A stretch of DNA of 23,619 nt from Chloroflexota bacterium (GCA_011046405.1 DSAR01000073.1:1-23619); one strand, 5' to 3'. Shown: positions 1-7,371, counted from the stretch's first letter. Notes: generated from the sequence alone by a model not told the origin. Numbers and translations: made by a program.

Positions 1-36
1 GGGTCGGGCCTTGGGTCGGGCCTTGGGTCGGGCCTT
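1..36. repeat. 12-bp tandem repeat at the GH31 3' end
   Basis: Three perfect copies of GGGTCGGGCCTT lie at the very edge of the window, followed by a degenerate copy (GAGTTAGGCC). On the minus strand they are read in the GH31 frame as Thr-Gln-Gly-Pro units. Because 12 is a multiple of 3, copy-number change would not shift the frame. The array may continue beyond the window. Confidence 0.8.
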
Positions 37-2464
37 GAGTTAGGCCGTGTGGATTGTGCACGACGATTTCGTAGTCCTCATAGGCCGGTTCGTAAGCGCC
101 TTCGGTCCGGCGGGCAAAATTGAGGACCGGCTCCCCTTGCTCGTCGGCGCCGGTCGTCAGCGTGAAGTAGGTTCGCCGAGAAGCACCCGCCTGGAAAGCG
201 TCGGTCTGCCCGTCATCCTCGTACATCACGCTTTCGCCATCCCCAGGGTAGACGTGCAACTGCACCTGATCGACGGCTCTTTCTCCCACGTATTGCATCA
301 CCGGCCACATCGGCACGACCGATCCCGCCCGGACGAAGAGGGGCAATCGCTCCAGACCCGCTTCGACGGTGACGTGAGCCGGCCCCTCGTACATCTCGTC
401 TGTCCAGAAATCGTACCAAGTCCCTTCCGGCAGATAGACCTGGCGCTCTGTGGCGCCTTTCTCGAGCACCGGCGCGGCCAGGAAAGCGTCGCCGCACAAG
501 AACTGGTCATCCAGGGTGTAGGTTTCCTCGTCGCGTTGGTCATCCCAGAACAGGGGCCGCACGATCGGCTGGCCGGTACGATGGCACTGCCAAAACGCGG
601 TGTACAGGTACGGCAGGAGCCGGTAGCGCAGCTCGATGTAGCGGCGATTGATGGTCAGGTAAGGCTCTCCCCAACTCCACGGCTCTTGATCCTTGCTGTG
701 GACGAAGGTGTGGGAGCGGAAGAAGGGCATAAAAACGCCCATCTGCAGCCAGCGGGTGAAAAGCTCGCCGGTGGCGAAACGGGAATAGCCGCCGATGTCC
801 GGCCCGGTGTGTGCAAGGCCGCTGAGCCCCAGATTCACCAGCATAGGTACGGAGAGCCACAGGTGTGTCCAACTCGAGCGGTTGTCGCCGGTCCAACTCA
901 TGGCGTAGCGCTGCACGCCGGCCCAGCCAGAGCGGGTGATACAAACCGGACGTTCGCCAGGACGTATTTTTTTCAGACCTTCGACGGCGGCCCGCGCCAT
1001 CTGCATGCCATAGACGTTGTGGGCCTCGGCGTGCCGCCCGCCCCGCCCTTCCATGTCGTGTGATATGAACGATGGCATCGTCGTGGCATGCAGGCCAAAA
1101 ATGGCCGGCTCGTTCATATCGTTCCAGAAGCCATCGACGCCGACGGCGGTCAACTCGCGGTACAACTCGCCCCACCACTCGCGCACGCGGGGATCGGTAA
1201 AATCTGGGAAATAACAATCACCCGGCCATACCGGTCCCTTGAAAAGCGTCTCGCCGTCCGGGTATTTGCAAAACACGTCTTGCTCCAGACCATCCCGGCA
1301 GACCGAATAATCGTGATCCACCTTGATGCCCGGATCGATGATCGTGATGATCTTGAAACCCTGCTCGTGCAAATCGTCGATCTTCTTCGCCGGGTTGGGG
1401 AAACGCCGCGAGTTCCAGGTAAAACAGCGATAATCGTCCATGTAGTGAATGTCCAGATGGATGCAATCACAGGGCACGTGGTAAACCTGGCGGAAATCCC
1501 GGGCCAATTGGCGCACGCGGGCCTCCGGATGATACGACCATCGACTTTGATGATAACCCAACATCCACAAAGGGGGCAGGGGTGTGCGTCCCGTCAGTTC
1601 GGTATAACGGTCGAGCACGTTCTCCATCGCCGGGCCGTAGATGAAATAGTAGCACAGCGCCCCATCCTCGGCGCCAAAGGACATGACACCGGGATCCCGT
1701 TCTCCCAGGTCGAAATAGCCACGGAACGTGTTATCGAAAAAGATGGCATATCCCTGATCCCCTCCACTGTGCAATCCCAGGAGCACCGGTATGCACAGGT
1801 GAATCGGGTCTTGACCCAGTTTGTACGTGCGGGGATCGGTGTTCCAATTGGCGTAGCGCCGCCCGCGCAGGTCGAGCCCAAACGCCCGCTCTCCCAGGCC
1901 GTAGAAATGCTCATCCTCTTGAATCTGTTTCTGGCAGGCGACCGGTCCCTGGGGATGCCACCCTGCCCCGGATTCATCCTGGTTAATCACGCGACCGTCC
2001 AGATCCAGGAAGGCCAGTCGACCCTGCGCTCGATCAATTCGGCACACCAGGCGGGCCGTCCGGAGTTCGATGCTGTTCTCGGATCTGTTTTCGGTCACCT
2101 GGAACTCACACGGCGGCCAATCCGCCTCCGGTTTGGCGATGGCGTAGGATTGCATCTCAGCCACTGCGGGATCGCCGTCCCCTGTGGGATCGAAGTAGAC
2201 CCGGATCACGTCGGGCGCCAGAACGGTCAGGGTATAGATGCCGCCGTCGCACGTGATGGCGACGCTTCTCCCCCGGCGCTCGTGATTGACAACCTGCCCC
2301 GGCCGTCGATAGTCTGACAATGCTGGCGCGGGTTGCGTCTGGACGTGTTCCTTGAAGCGGGCTCGATACCAACGTTTGCGAAACAAATAAGTCACGGTAT
2401 ACCATAACGTGCGTAATCCCATCTCCCGGGTCGCACGAAAGATCAACCACAAAAGTTTGAACAT
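1..2464 (-). CDS. GH31 family alpha-glucosidase (3' end beyond left edge)
   Basis: Retaining glycoside hydrolase family 31 enzyme, most likely releasing alpha-linked glucose from oligosaccharides. The frame is open from ATG at 2464 to the left edge, 821 residues. An N-terminal beta domain containing FYGLGERAFGL (about residue 188) precedes a catalytic barrel at about 295-590. The barrel has HLDIHYMD (about 340), the nucleophile signature DGFWNDMNEP (Asp449), the acid/base in SWTGDNRSSW (Asp527) and FFRSHT (about 580). Beta domains follow. The length matches typical GH31 proteins, so the missing part should be short. The start is supported by AAGGAG five to six bases upstream. The first 40 residues are hydrophobic and basic (FKLLWLIF, RKRWYR) without a clear signal-peptide cleavage site, so membrane association is possible. 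The end is low-complexity (TQGP repeats). Family and catalytic residues are seen directly; exact substrate is inferred, and alpha-xylosidase or another GH31 activity is not excluded. Confidence 0.93.
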   Translation of the reverse strand, partial: MFKLLWLIFRATREMGLRTLWYTVTYLFRKRWYRARFKEHVQTQPAPALSDYRRPGQVVNHERRGRSVAITCDGGIYTLTVLAPDVIRVYFDPTGDGDPAVAEMQSYAIAKPEADWPPCEFQVTENRSENSIELRTARLVCRIDRAQGRLAFLDLDGRVINQDESGAGWHPQGPVACQKQIQEDEHFYGLGERAFGLDLRGRRYANWNTDPRTYKLGQDPIHLCIPVLLGLHSGGDQGYAIFFDNTFRGYFDLGERDPGVMSFGAEDGALCYYFIYGPAMENVLDRYTELTGRTPLPPLWMLGYHQSRWSYHPEARVRQLARDFRQVYHVPCDCIHLDIHYMDDYRCFTWNSRRFPNPAKKIDDLHEQGFKIITIIDPGIKVDHDYSVCRDGLEQDVFCKYPDGETLFKGPVWPGDCYFPDFTDPRVREWWGELYRELTAVGVDGFWNDMNEPAIFGLHATTMPSFISHDMEGRGGRHAEAHNVYGMQMARAAVEGLKKIRPGERPVCITRSGWAGVQRYAMSWTGDNRSSWTHLWLSVPMLVNLGLSGLAHTGPDIGGYSRFATGELFTRWLQMGVFMPFFRSHTFVHSKDQEPWSWGEPYLTINRRYIELRYRLLPYLYTAFWQCHRTGQPIVRPLFWDDQRDEETYTLDDQFLCGDAFLAAPVLEKGATERQVYLPEGTWYDFWTDEMYEGPAHVTVEAGLERLPLFVRAGSVVPMWPVMQYVGERAVDQVQLHVYPGDGESVMYEDDGQTDAFQAGASRRTYFTLTTGADEQGEPVLNFARRTEGAYEPAYEDYEIVVHNPHGLTQGPTQGPTQGPT

Positions 2465-2479
2465 GAGAACTCCTTAATT

Positions 2480-2515
2480 CTCAAGAAAAAGGCCCTGGAA
2501 CGAGACGTCCAGGGC
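2480..2515 (-). terminator. Intrinsic terminator-like hairpin just upstream of GH31
   Basis: Read on the minus strand, GCCCTGGA (2515-2508) and TCCAGGGC (2499-2492) form a perfect 8-bp stem with an 8-base loop, followed by CTTTTTCTT. This is the form of a Rho-independent terminator. It ends only about 10 bases before the AAGGAG ribosome site of the GH31 gene, so it either ends transcripts from the upstream gene or acts as a leader attenuator. No T-box consensus or other riboswitch core was recognised next to it. Confidence 0.6.
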
Positions 2516-2814
2516 TAATTTCCATCATCAATTGACCACTTGCTAAGCCGAGCACGCGAACTAGCAGAGAGCCGAATTTCTCTCAGTTCTTTGTGAAACT
2601 CTGTGTCCTCTCCGTACGTCTCCGTGTCCCAATTGGACGATCTGGATAGTTACAATTGCACAAATAGACGGATTTCACGAATTCGACGGGAGATTGGAAA
2701 GGCTTTCGTGCAATTCGACCATTCGTGCCCTTCATGACAGTTGATTCCGAATGGCCGGTCGTAAGTTAAAAATCAAATTTCGTGCCCTTCTTATCACCAT
2801 TCGTGCCCTTCGTG
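2516..2814. repeat. Non-coding spacer with short dispersed repeat words
   Basis: This AT-richer spacer holds no credible gene. It contains three copies of TTCGTGCCCTT (2722-2732, 2779-2789, 2800-2810) and a stretch of CTCCGTACGTCTCCGTGTCC type (about 2610-2630). Such monotonous words recur in intergenic DNA of many environmental bacteria. No convincing promoter for the GH31 gene was found here on the minus strand. Confidence 0.5.
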
Positions 2815-3318
2815 TTAACTGTTCCTGCGACGCCATATTTGCAGCAGAAAGACCATCACGAAGCCGGCCACAAACCAGGTTACCCAGTAATCCATCACGT
2901 CCAGGATCTTGTCCAGGGCCGACTGATCCGCCCTACGCCTCTCTAATTCCATCGCGAAAGCCTTGGCCGCGGCGGGGTTATCCACCGCGCCGTGGACGAG
3001 GGTAATCGACGACAAACGCAGCCCCCCCACCCGGTACCATGCCCTGACGTGCAATATATCTTCCGCAACGTCGGCAATGACGTCAGACACGTCGAAGGGA
3101 CTTGTGGCCCGCTCGATGAGAGAAAGAGCCATTGGCTTGAGCCAGGACTGAATGGGATAGTCTGTCTCCTCATCCTGCCGGGCTTCCACCGCTCTTTCGA
3201 TGTGCTCTAAAGGCGAGCCCACGCCGATAGACAGCTTGTGATCGTGCAGCGTAAACGTGACGATCTCTTCAGGTCGCCGGGCATTCCGCGCCGTGTACGT
3301 ATAGGTGTTCTCCCACAT
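2815..3318 (-). CDS. Hypothetical protein with C-terminal membrane anchor
   Basis: A 167-residue protein of unrecognised family. The start MWENTYTY was chosen because AGGAGG lies six bases before this ATG; an in-frame ATG eight codons upstream has no such site. Residues 1-125 look soluble and mixed alpha/beta (ARNARRPEEIVTFTLHDHKLSIGVG near the start). One transmembrane segment near the C-terminus (WVTWFVAGFVMVFLLQIW) is followed by RRRNS, which predicts a tail-anchored protein with the bulk in the cytoplasm and a positive-inside end. It lies on the same strand as the response regulator, 144 bases downstream of it, and has its own possible extended -10 promoter. Nothing in the sequence shows a biochemical activity. 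It is a real gene by its ribosome site and codon use, but its function is unknown. Confidence 0.8.
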   Translation of the reverse strand: MWENTYTYTARNARRPEEIVTFTLHDHKLSIGVGSPLEHIERAVEARQDEETDYPIQSWLKPMALSLIERATSPFDVSDVIADVAEDILHVRAWYRVGGLRLSSITLVHGAVDNPAAAKAFAMELERRRADQSALDKILDVMDYWVTWFVAGFVMVFLLQIWRRRNS

Positions 3319-3356
3319 CCTCAACCTCCTATTTTCTCTCAAGCCAACTTGCCCTT

Positions 3357-3382
3357 ATTCTAGCACAAGAAAGCGGCGTCAA
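3357..3382 (-). promoter_or_regulatory. Possible promoter of the tail-anchored hypothetical gene
   Basis: On the minus strand an extended -10 (TGCTAGAAT; TAGAAT at 3362-3357) lies about 40 bases before the start codon. A TTGACG (3382-3377) is present upstream, but the spacing is only 14 bases, so the extended -10 may be what matters. A small palindrome GCGTC-AAAC-GACGC (3376-3389) overlaps the -35 and could be an operator. Confidence 0.35.
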
Positions 3383-3462
3383 ACGACGCATTCTGTTGGC
3401 GCCACGGTTGTTTTCCGTTTAGAAAAGTTGGTGTTTCGTTGGGATCGGCGGCGAGGTTTCGC

Positions 3463-4173
3463 TTATTCCTGAAAGCGGTATCCCACACCTCGGACGTTGA
3501 CAATATATTTGGGATTGGAAGAATCTGGCTCCACCTTCTGACGCAGGCGATAGATGTACCACTTGATAATCTGGCGGGCCTCGTGCAGGTGATCTGGAGT
3601 ATAATCTCGCACCACCTCGACCAGCTCAGTTGGCGGAACGACCCGGTGGGAATTCTGCATCAGGTGAACCAACAACCTGAACTCACGGGGTGTGAGATCG
3701 AGACCCTTTCCATTCAATGTGGCCTCGTGCTTCGTCAAATCCACGAAGAAAGGCCCACGTTGCAATACTCGCTTTTCCTTCTTTTGCATCAAGGCCTGAC
3801 GTTTCTCCAACGCTTCGGCGGCCGCTTTGCGCACTTCGCTCGGTTCGGCCGGTTTGAGCAAATAGCCGTCCACCCCCTCGCGAATCGCGTCCATTGCCGA
3901 TTCCAGGGAACCGTGGGCGGTTAAAATGACGACCGCCATACCGGGCCAGCGCCAACGGGCCGCCTCGAGGACGCGCAGACCGTCGACCCGCCCGCCCAGG
4001 TTCAAATCCACGATAGCCAGGTCGAAAGGCGTCTCCCGCAGCCGCTCCAGGGCCTCTTCCCCATTGGCAGCCTGCGTCACCACGTGTCCCACCCGGCGCA
4101 AGGTCTCTTCCAGGAAAAAGCGGATGCGCTCCTCGTCATCCACCACCAATGTCCTAACGACTTGTTCAGCCAT
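3463..4173 (-). CDS. OmpR/PhoB-type response regulator
   Basis: A 236-residue two-component response regulator that should bind DNA when phosphorylated. The receiver domain (about 5-120) has the acidic pair Asp12-Asp13 (VVDDEE), phosphoacceptor Asp56 (IVDLNL), Thr85 (ILTAH) and Lys107 (LLKPAE), so the phosphorylation site is complete. A winged-helix domain follows (about 138-236): LDLTPREFRLLVHLM, then the recognition region RQIIKWYIYRLRQKVE, ending in the typical NVRGVGYRF. The linker is lysine/arginine-rich. No histidine kinase lies in this window, so it is an orphan here and its signal is unknown. The ATG is preceded at five bases by AGGA, and that sequence belongs to the end of the adjacent repeat element (4180-4262). 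It is transcribed in the same direction as the prfA group, 199 bases after the HAD gene. Confidence 0.93.
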   Translation of the reverse strand: MAEQVVRTLVVDDEERIRFFLEETLRRVGHVVTQAANGEEALERLRETPFDLAIVDLNLGGRVDGLRVLEAARWRWPGMAVVILTAHGSLESAMDAIREGVDGYLLKPAEPSEVRKAAAEALEKRQALMQKKEKRVLQRGPFFVDLTKHEATLNGKGLDLTPREFRLLVHLMQNSHRVVPPTELVEVVRDYTPDHLHEARQIIKWYIYRLRQKVEPDSSNPKYIVNVRGVGYRFQE

Positions 4174-4179
4174 AATTAT

Positions 4180-4262
4180 CCTAACCCGGACAGAGCCGGA
4201 ACAAAAAAAGGGACATCAACAGCAAATTCTTGCTCGCCGTGCAAGGATCCTATTGGTTAGGC
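4180..4262 (-). repeat. Dispersed CCTAACC...GGTTAGG repeat element, copy A
   Basis: An 83-base element bounded by inverted CCTAACC / GGTTAGG. On the minus strand it begins GCCTAACCAATAGGATCCTT, continues GCACGGCGAGCAAGA, and ends TGTCCGGGTTAGG with a T7 run inside. It shares its ends and part of its interior with the element at 9579-9686, so this is a dispersed family. There is no coding potential. It sits directly against the response-regulator start and provides the AGG of its ribosome site. Confidence 0.75.
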
Positions 4263-4318
4263 CCTAACCCGGACAGAGCCGGAACAAAAAAAGGGACATC
4301 AACAGCAAATTCTTGCTC
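4263..4318 (-). repeat. Truncated tandem copy of repeat element A
   Basis: Bases 4263-4318 repeat bases 4180-4235 exactly over 56 bases (starting CCTAACCCGGACAGAGCCGG and ending TTCTTGCTC). The remaining ~27 bases of the element, including its other end, are missing. The perfect identity suggests a recent duplication or slipped-strand event. The rest of the spacer to the HAD gene (4319-4372) holds nothing recognisable. Confidence 0.75.
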
Positions 4319-4372
4319 TGTGTATCGCTTTGAAAAGCTCTGCGCATCTCTTTATCGCTATGGCCTGGTTCG

Positions 4373-5188
4373 TTACGAGCGTGAGGCATTCAGCACGAAA
4401 TGCTCGATGGCGACGGCGGCCCCATCCTCTGCTAGCGGCGGCGCGATCCAATCGGCGACTGCCTTGACCGCCGGGCTGGCGTTGCCCATCGCTACCCCCA
4501 ACCCGGCCCAGGCGACCATCGTCTCGTCGTTGCCCTGGTCGCCGAGCGCCATCACCTGCGCCTGGGGAACCGCCAGGTGGGCGGCCAACCGGGCCAGCGC
4601 ATTTCCTTTCGTGACACCGGGAGGATTCACCTCGACGAACATCGTGTGCGAACGCACGACTTCCACCTGATGGCCAAAATGCCCCCGCGTCTCCGCCTCA
4701 ATCCGGTCAGCGTCGCTCGCCTCGGCGACGATGATGAGCTTGATCAGTCGTTCGTACGCGTCCAACACGGAGAAGAGATCGTCGACCCAGATCAAGCGCT
4801 CCCCCACCATGCCGTGAAGAAAATCCTCCGACCAGTGTTGATCCTGCTGGAGGTAGACACTGTCGCCGGCGTATAGGACTGGCGTCCCTTCCCGTTGCGC
4901 CTGCCAGGTCAAGATTTCCGAAACGAGGCGCGCATCCATCGTCGCCTGATAGAGCGGCGCGTCATCGTCCGGCGCTTGAATCAGTCCGCCTTGATAGGTA
5001 ATCAGGGGCACGGTGATACCCAGATCCTGCGCAATCGGTCGCGTGAAATCAAACATCCGCCCCGTCGCCAGGGTGACGATTACTTCCTGATTCTGAGCCT
5101 CGGCGATGCACATCCGCACCCTGGGAGAGATGACGAGATCGTCGCCGAACAGGGTCCCATCCAGGTCGAGCGCGAGTAGTTTGATCAA
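4373..5188 (-). CDS. Cof-type HAD-IIB family phosphatase
   Basis: A 271-residue HAD-superfamily hydrolase of the Cof/YbiV type, which usually removes phosphate from sugar phosphates or flavin-type metabolites. Motif I is DLDGTL with nucleophile Asp8 and Asp10. Motif II is the Thr in LATGR, motif III the Lys in VTKGNAL, and motif IV GDQGNDETM, so the active site is complete. The type IIB cap lies between motifs II and III (about 80-190). The start is TTG at 5188, supported by GGAGGTG five to six bases upstream. This TTG overlaps the prmC stop in the four bases TTGA, so translational coupling is likely. It is third in the prfA-prmC-HAD group. Substrate cannot be told from sequence. Confidence 0.9.
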   Translation of the reverse strand: MIKLLALDLDGTLFGDDLVISPRVRMCIAEAQNQEVIVTLATGRMFDFTRPIAQDLGITVPLITYQGGLIQAPDDDAPLYQATMDARLVSEILTWQAQREGTPVLYAGDSVYLQQDQHWSEDFLHGMVGERLIWVDDLFSVLDAYERLIKLIIVAEASDADRIEAETRGHFGHQVEVVRSHTMFVEVNPPGVTKGNALARLAAHLAVPQAQVMALGDQGNDETMVAWAGLGVAMGNASPAVKAVADWIAPPLAEDGAAVAIEHFVLNASRS

Positions 5189-6033
5189 GTTTGCACCTCC
5201 AACACCCGGTCCCGGCCGGCCAGATCCGGATGCACGCGCACCGTCGCCCCGGGGAAATAGATGTAGGCGAGTTGTGTGACCGCCTCTCCCTGCTCAGCAC
5301 CAATCTCAATCAGCAGCTTTCCCCCTGCATTAAGCACGCCGGGCGCATCAAGAAACAAACGGTGGATGACGTCCAGGCCGTCGACACCACCATCCAGCGC
5401 CAGGCGGGGCTCGTAATCCCGGATGGAGGGCGGTAGTTGGGCGCATTCGCCGGTGGGCACGTAGGGCGGATTGGAGACGATCAGGTCGACCGGGGCCGGG
5501 CGGGGCGCAAGAACGTCGCCCACGATGAATTGCACGCGATCGGTCACCCGGTGTCTTTCGGCGTTCCTCTGGGCCACGGCGAGCGCGGCCGGCGAGATCT
5601 CAATCGCGTAAATCGTCGCATCGGGCAAATGAAGCGCCAACGACACGGCGATGCAACCAGAACCGGCGCCGACGTCGACGACCGTGCCCGGTTGGCAGGC
5701 GAGCACCAGGTCGACCAACGTTTCCGTCTCGGGACGGGGGATCAGCACCTCTGGAGAGACCTCGAACTTGAGGCCGTAGAACTCGACGTATCCCAGGAGG
5801 TAGGGCAGCGGATAATCGACGGCCCGGCGTCGAACAAGATTTCGATAATGGGATAATTGACGCGCCGAGGGGACGCGCTCTGGGTGGGCGAGCAACGCCG
5901 CGCGGGAAACCTGCAAGACGTGGGCGAGCAACACCTCGGCCTCAAGTCGCGCGGCCTCGGTCACTGGACGAAGGGAGGCGAACGCCTGTTCAAGAAGCTG
6001 CCCGGCAGTCAATTCTCTATTCTCAATTCTCAA
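5185..6033 (-). CDS. prmC: Release factor glutamine methyltransferase PrmC (HemK)
   Basis: SAM-dependent N5-glutamine methyltransferase that methylates the Gln of the GGQ motif in release factors. An N-terminal helical substrate domain (about 1-85) is followed by the Rossmann methyltransferase domain. That domain has VVDVGAGSGCIAVSL for SAM binding and the NPPY motif (SNPPYVP) that binds the target glutamine amide; LIPRPETETLV is also typical. The length (282 or 275 residues) fits the family. The gene lies directly downstream of its substrate gene prfA, a common pairing. The start is uncertain: an in-frame TGA at 6039-6037 limits it to TTG at 6033 or TTG at 6012. Both lie in or at the end of the heptamer array. 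The shorter form begins LTAGQLL, which fits PrmC homologues better; the longer one adds seven residues coded wholly by repeat DNA. Confidence 0.93.
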   Translation of the reverse strand: MRIENRELTAGQLLEQAFASLRPVTEAARLEAEVLLAHVLQVSRAALLAHPERVPSARQLSHYRNLVRRRAVDYPLPYLLGYVEFYGLKFEVSPEVLIPRPETETLVDLVLACQPGTVVDVGAGSGCIAVSLALHLPDATIYAIEISPAALAVAQRNAERHRVTDRVQFIVGDVLAPRPAPVDLIVSNPPYVPTGECAQLPPSIRDYEPRLALDGGVDGLDVIHRLFLDAPGVLNAGGKLLIEIGAEQGEAVTQLAYIYFPGATVRVHPDLAGRDRVLEVQT

Positions 6034-6199
6034 TCCTCAATTCTCAATCCTCAATTCTCAATCCTCAATCCTCAATTCTCAATCCTCAATTCTCAATCCT
6101 CAATTCTCAATCCTCAATTCTCAATCCTCAATTCTCAATCCTCAGTTCTCAATTCTCAGTTCTCAATTCTCAGTTCTCAATTCTCAGTTCTCATCTCTC
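6011..6199. repeat. 27-unit heptamer tandem array between prfA and prmC
   Basis: Twenty-seven uninterrupted 7-base units were read by eye. They are mainly alternating AATTCTC and AATCCTC, shifting to alternating AGTTCTC and AATTCTC near prfA, with TATTCTC as unit 2 and ATCTCTC as the last. On the minus (coding) strand these read GAGAATT / GAGGATT, that is, dense purine-rich GAGG-like and TTG words. The prfA stop (6200-6198) lies at one end and the prmC start in the other. It is not a CRISPR array, because there are no spacers. Confidence 0.92.
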
Positions 6200-7274
6200 A
6201 CTCCGCTTCCCCCAACGCCTCCAACCGTTCCGCCTGCTCGTTTTCGGTCAAGGCCTCGACAAAGCCGTCCATCTCACCATCCAGTACGGTCGATAACTGG
6301 TGGAGTGTCAGGCCGATGCGGTGATCGGTGACGCGGTTTTGCGGAAAGTTGTACGTGCGGATCTTCTCGCTGCGCTCGCCGCTGCCGACCTGAGAACGAC
6401 GCTTTTCGGCCAACTCAGACTCTTGTTTCTGTCTTTCTATCTCATACAGCCGGGCGCGCAGGATGGAGAGGGCGCGGGTCTTGTTCTGCGTCTGCGAGCG
6501 CTCGCTCTCGCAAGCGACGACCATGCCGGTCGGTTTGTAGGTGATGCGGATGGCGGTCGCGTTCTTCTGCATGTGTTGCCCGCCCGGCCCGGAGGCGCCA
6601 TAGGCCACGATCTCCAAATCATTCAGATTGACCTTGACTTCCACGTCGTCGACTTCGGGCAGCACGGCGACGGTGGCGGTGGAGGTGTGGATGCGACCGG
6701 AGGATTCGGTGATGGGCACGCGCTGCACGCGGTGGACGCCGCTTTCAAATTTCAAATGTGAGAAAGCGCCCTTCCCCTGGACGCCGAAGATGACCTCCTT
6801 GAAACCGCCCACGCCGGTGGGGTGCTCGCTCAACAATTCCGTCTTCCAACCCTGTCGCTCGGCGTAACGGGTGTACATCCGGTAGAGATCGGCCGCAAAG
6901 AGCCCGGCCTCGTCGCCGCCGGCCCCGGCGCGAATCTCGATGATCACGTCCTTGGCGTCGCGCGGGTCTTTGGGGATGAGCATCCGGCGCAGTCGCTCCT
7001 CCAGGCGTTCCAACCTGGCGGTTAAGGTCTCGACCTCCGCCTGGGCCAATTCCTGGAATTCAGGATCGACCGCCTCGACCAACAACGCCTCTGTTTCCTC
7101 CAGCTCCTCCTGCGTCTCTTTGTAGGACCTGTAGGCCAGCACCATATCCTCAATGTCGGAACGCTCTTTGGCGTACTCGGCCACCAGTTCGTAATCCTGT
7201 GCCACCTCCGGTGTCGCCATCAGGCGGGTCAATTCCTGGTATCGTTCTTCGACTGATTCTAATTTTTTTAGCAT
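6198..7274 (-). CDS. prfA: Peptide chain release factor 1
   Basis: A 358-residue class I release factor that reads UAA/UAG and triggers peptidyl-tRNA hydrolysis on the ribosome. The N-terminal coiled helices (about 1-100) are followed by the core IRAGAGGDEAGLFAADLYRM, then the codon-recognition tripeptide PIT in VQRVPITESSGRIHTS, the RF1 PxT type rather than the RF2 SPF type. The catalytic GGQ follows in GASGPGGQHMQKNATAIR. The C-terminal region contains RTYNFPQNRVTDHRI. Full length for the family. ATG at 7274 has AGGA five to six bases upstream. The gene is led by a near-consensus promoter at 7344-7371, and PrmC, which modifies its GGQ, is the next gene. Confidence 0.97.
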   Translation of the reverse strand: MLKKLESVEERYQELTRLMATPEVAQDYELVAEYAKERSDIEDMVLAYRSYKETQEELEETEALLVEAVDPEFQELAQAEVETLTARLERLEERLRRMLIPKDPRDAKDVIIEIRAGAGGDEAGLFAADLYRMYTRYAERQGWKTELLSEHPTGVGGFKEVIFGVQGKGAFSHLKFESGVHRVQRVPITESSGRIHTSTATVAVLPEVDDVEVKVNLNDLEIVAYGASGPGGQHMQKNATAIRITYKPTGMVVACESERSQTQNKTRALSILRARLYEIERQKQESELAEKRRSQVGSGERSEKIRTYNFPQNRVTDHRIGLTLHQLSTVLDGEMDGFVEALTENEQAERLEALGEAE

Positions 7275-7306
7275 GTTTTCCTAGTTTCACATTTATGACA
7301 AGACAG

Positions 7307-7330
7307 GGGGTGGCCTGGGAAGGCCACCCC
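7307..7330. other. Perfect 9-bp hairpin in the prfA leader
   Basis: GGGGTGGCC (7307-7315) and GGCCACCCC (7322-7330) flank the loop TGGGAA. It lies between the predicted prfA transcription start (about 7337) and the ribosome site. Neither strand has a following T run, so it is probably a stabilising or regulatory leader hairpin and not a terminator. Confidence 0.55.
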
Positions 7331-7343
7331 ACGCGCACGAGGT

Positions 7344-7371
7344 ATTATAGCAAAGCCAAGCGCGGCGTCAA
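7344..7371 (-). promoter_or_regulatory. Sigma70-type promoter of the prfA-prmC-HAD group
   Basis: On the minus strand TTGACG (7371-7366) is separated by 16 bases from a perfect TATAAT (7349-7344). The predicted start is near 7337, giving a leader of about 63 bases to the prfA ATG. Confidence 0.75.

Noticed and set aside
47..2317. Two long plus-strand open frames (47-1063 and 1088-2317)
   Set aside because: They are antisense to the GH31 gene, whose minus-strand frame is continuous over the same bases and carries the catalytic motifs; the plus-strand products show no family features.
2480..2600. T-box or other riboswitch upstream of GH31
   Set aside because: Only the hairpin and T run are present; no T-box GGTGG...CCGCG core or other conserved aptamer sequence was found upstream.
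4319..4372. Terminator after the Cof-type HAD gene
   Set aside because: Only short imperfect pairing was seen and no T run follows within this stretch; the T7 run is inside the repeat element and its stem is only 5 bp.
6011..6199. Heptamer array considered as CRISPR
   Set aside because: The units are 7 bases and contiguous with no unique spacers, and there are no cas genes.
5857..6324. Plus-strand frame that translates the heptamer array as QFSILN repeats
   Set aside because: The repeat is free of stops on the plus strand in all frames, so an open frame is automatic; it overlaps prmC and prfA and has no ribosome site.
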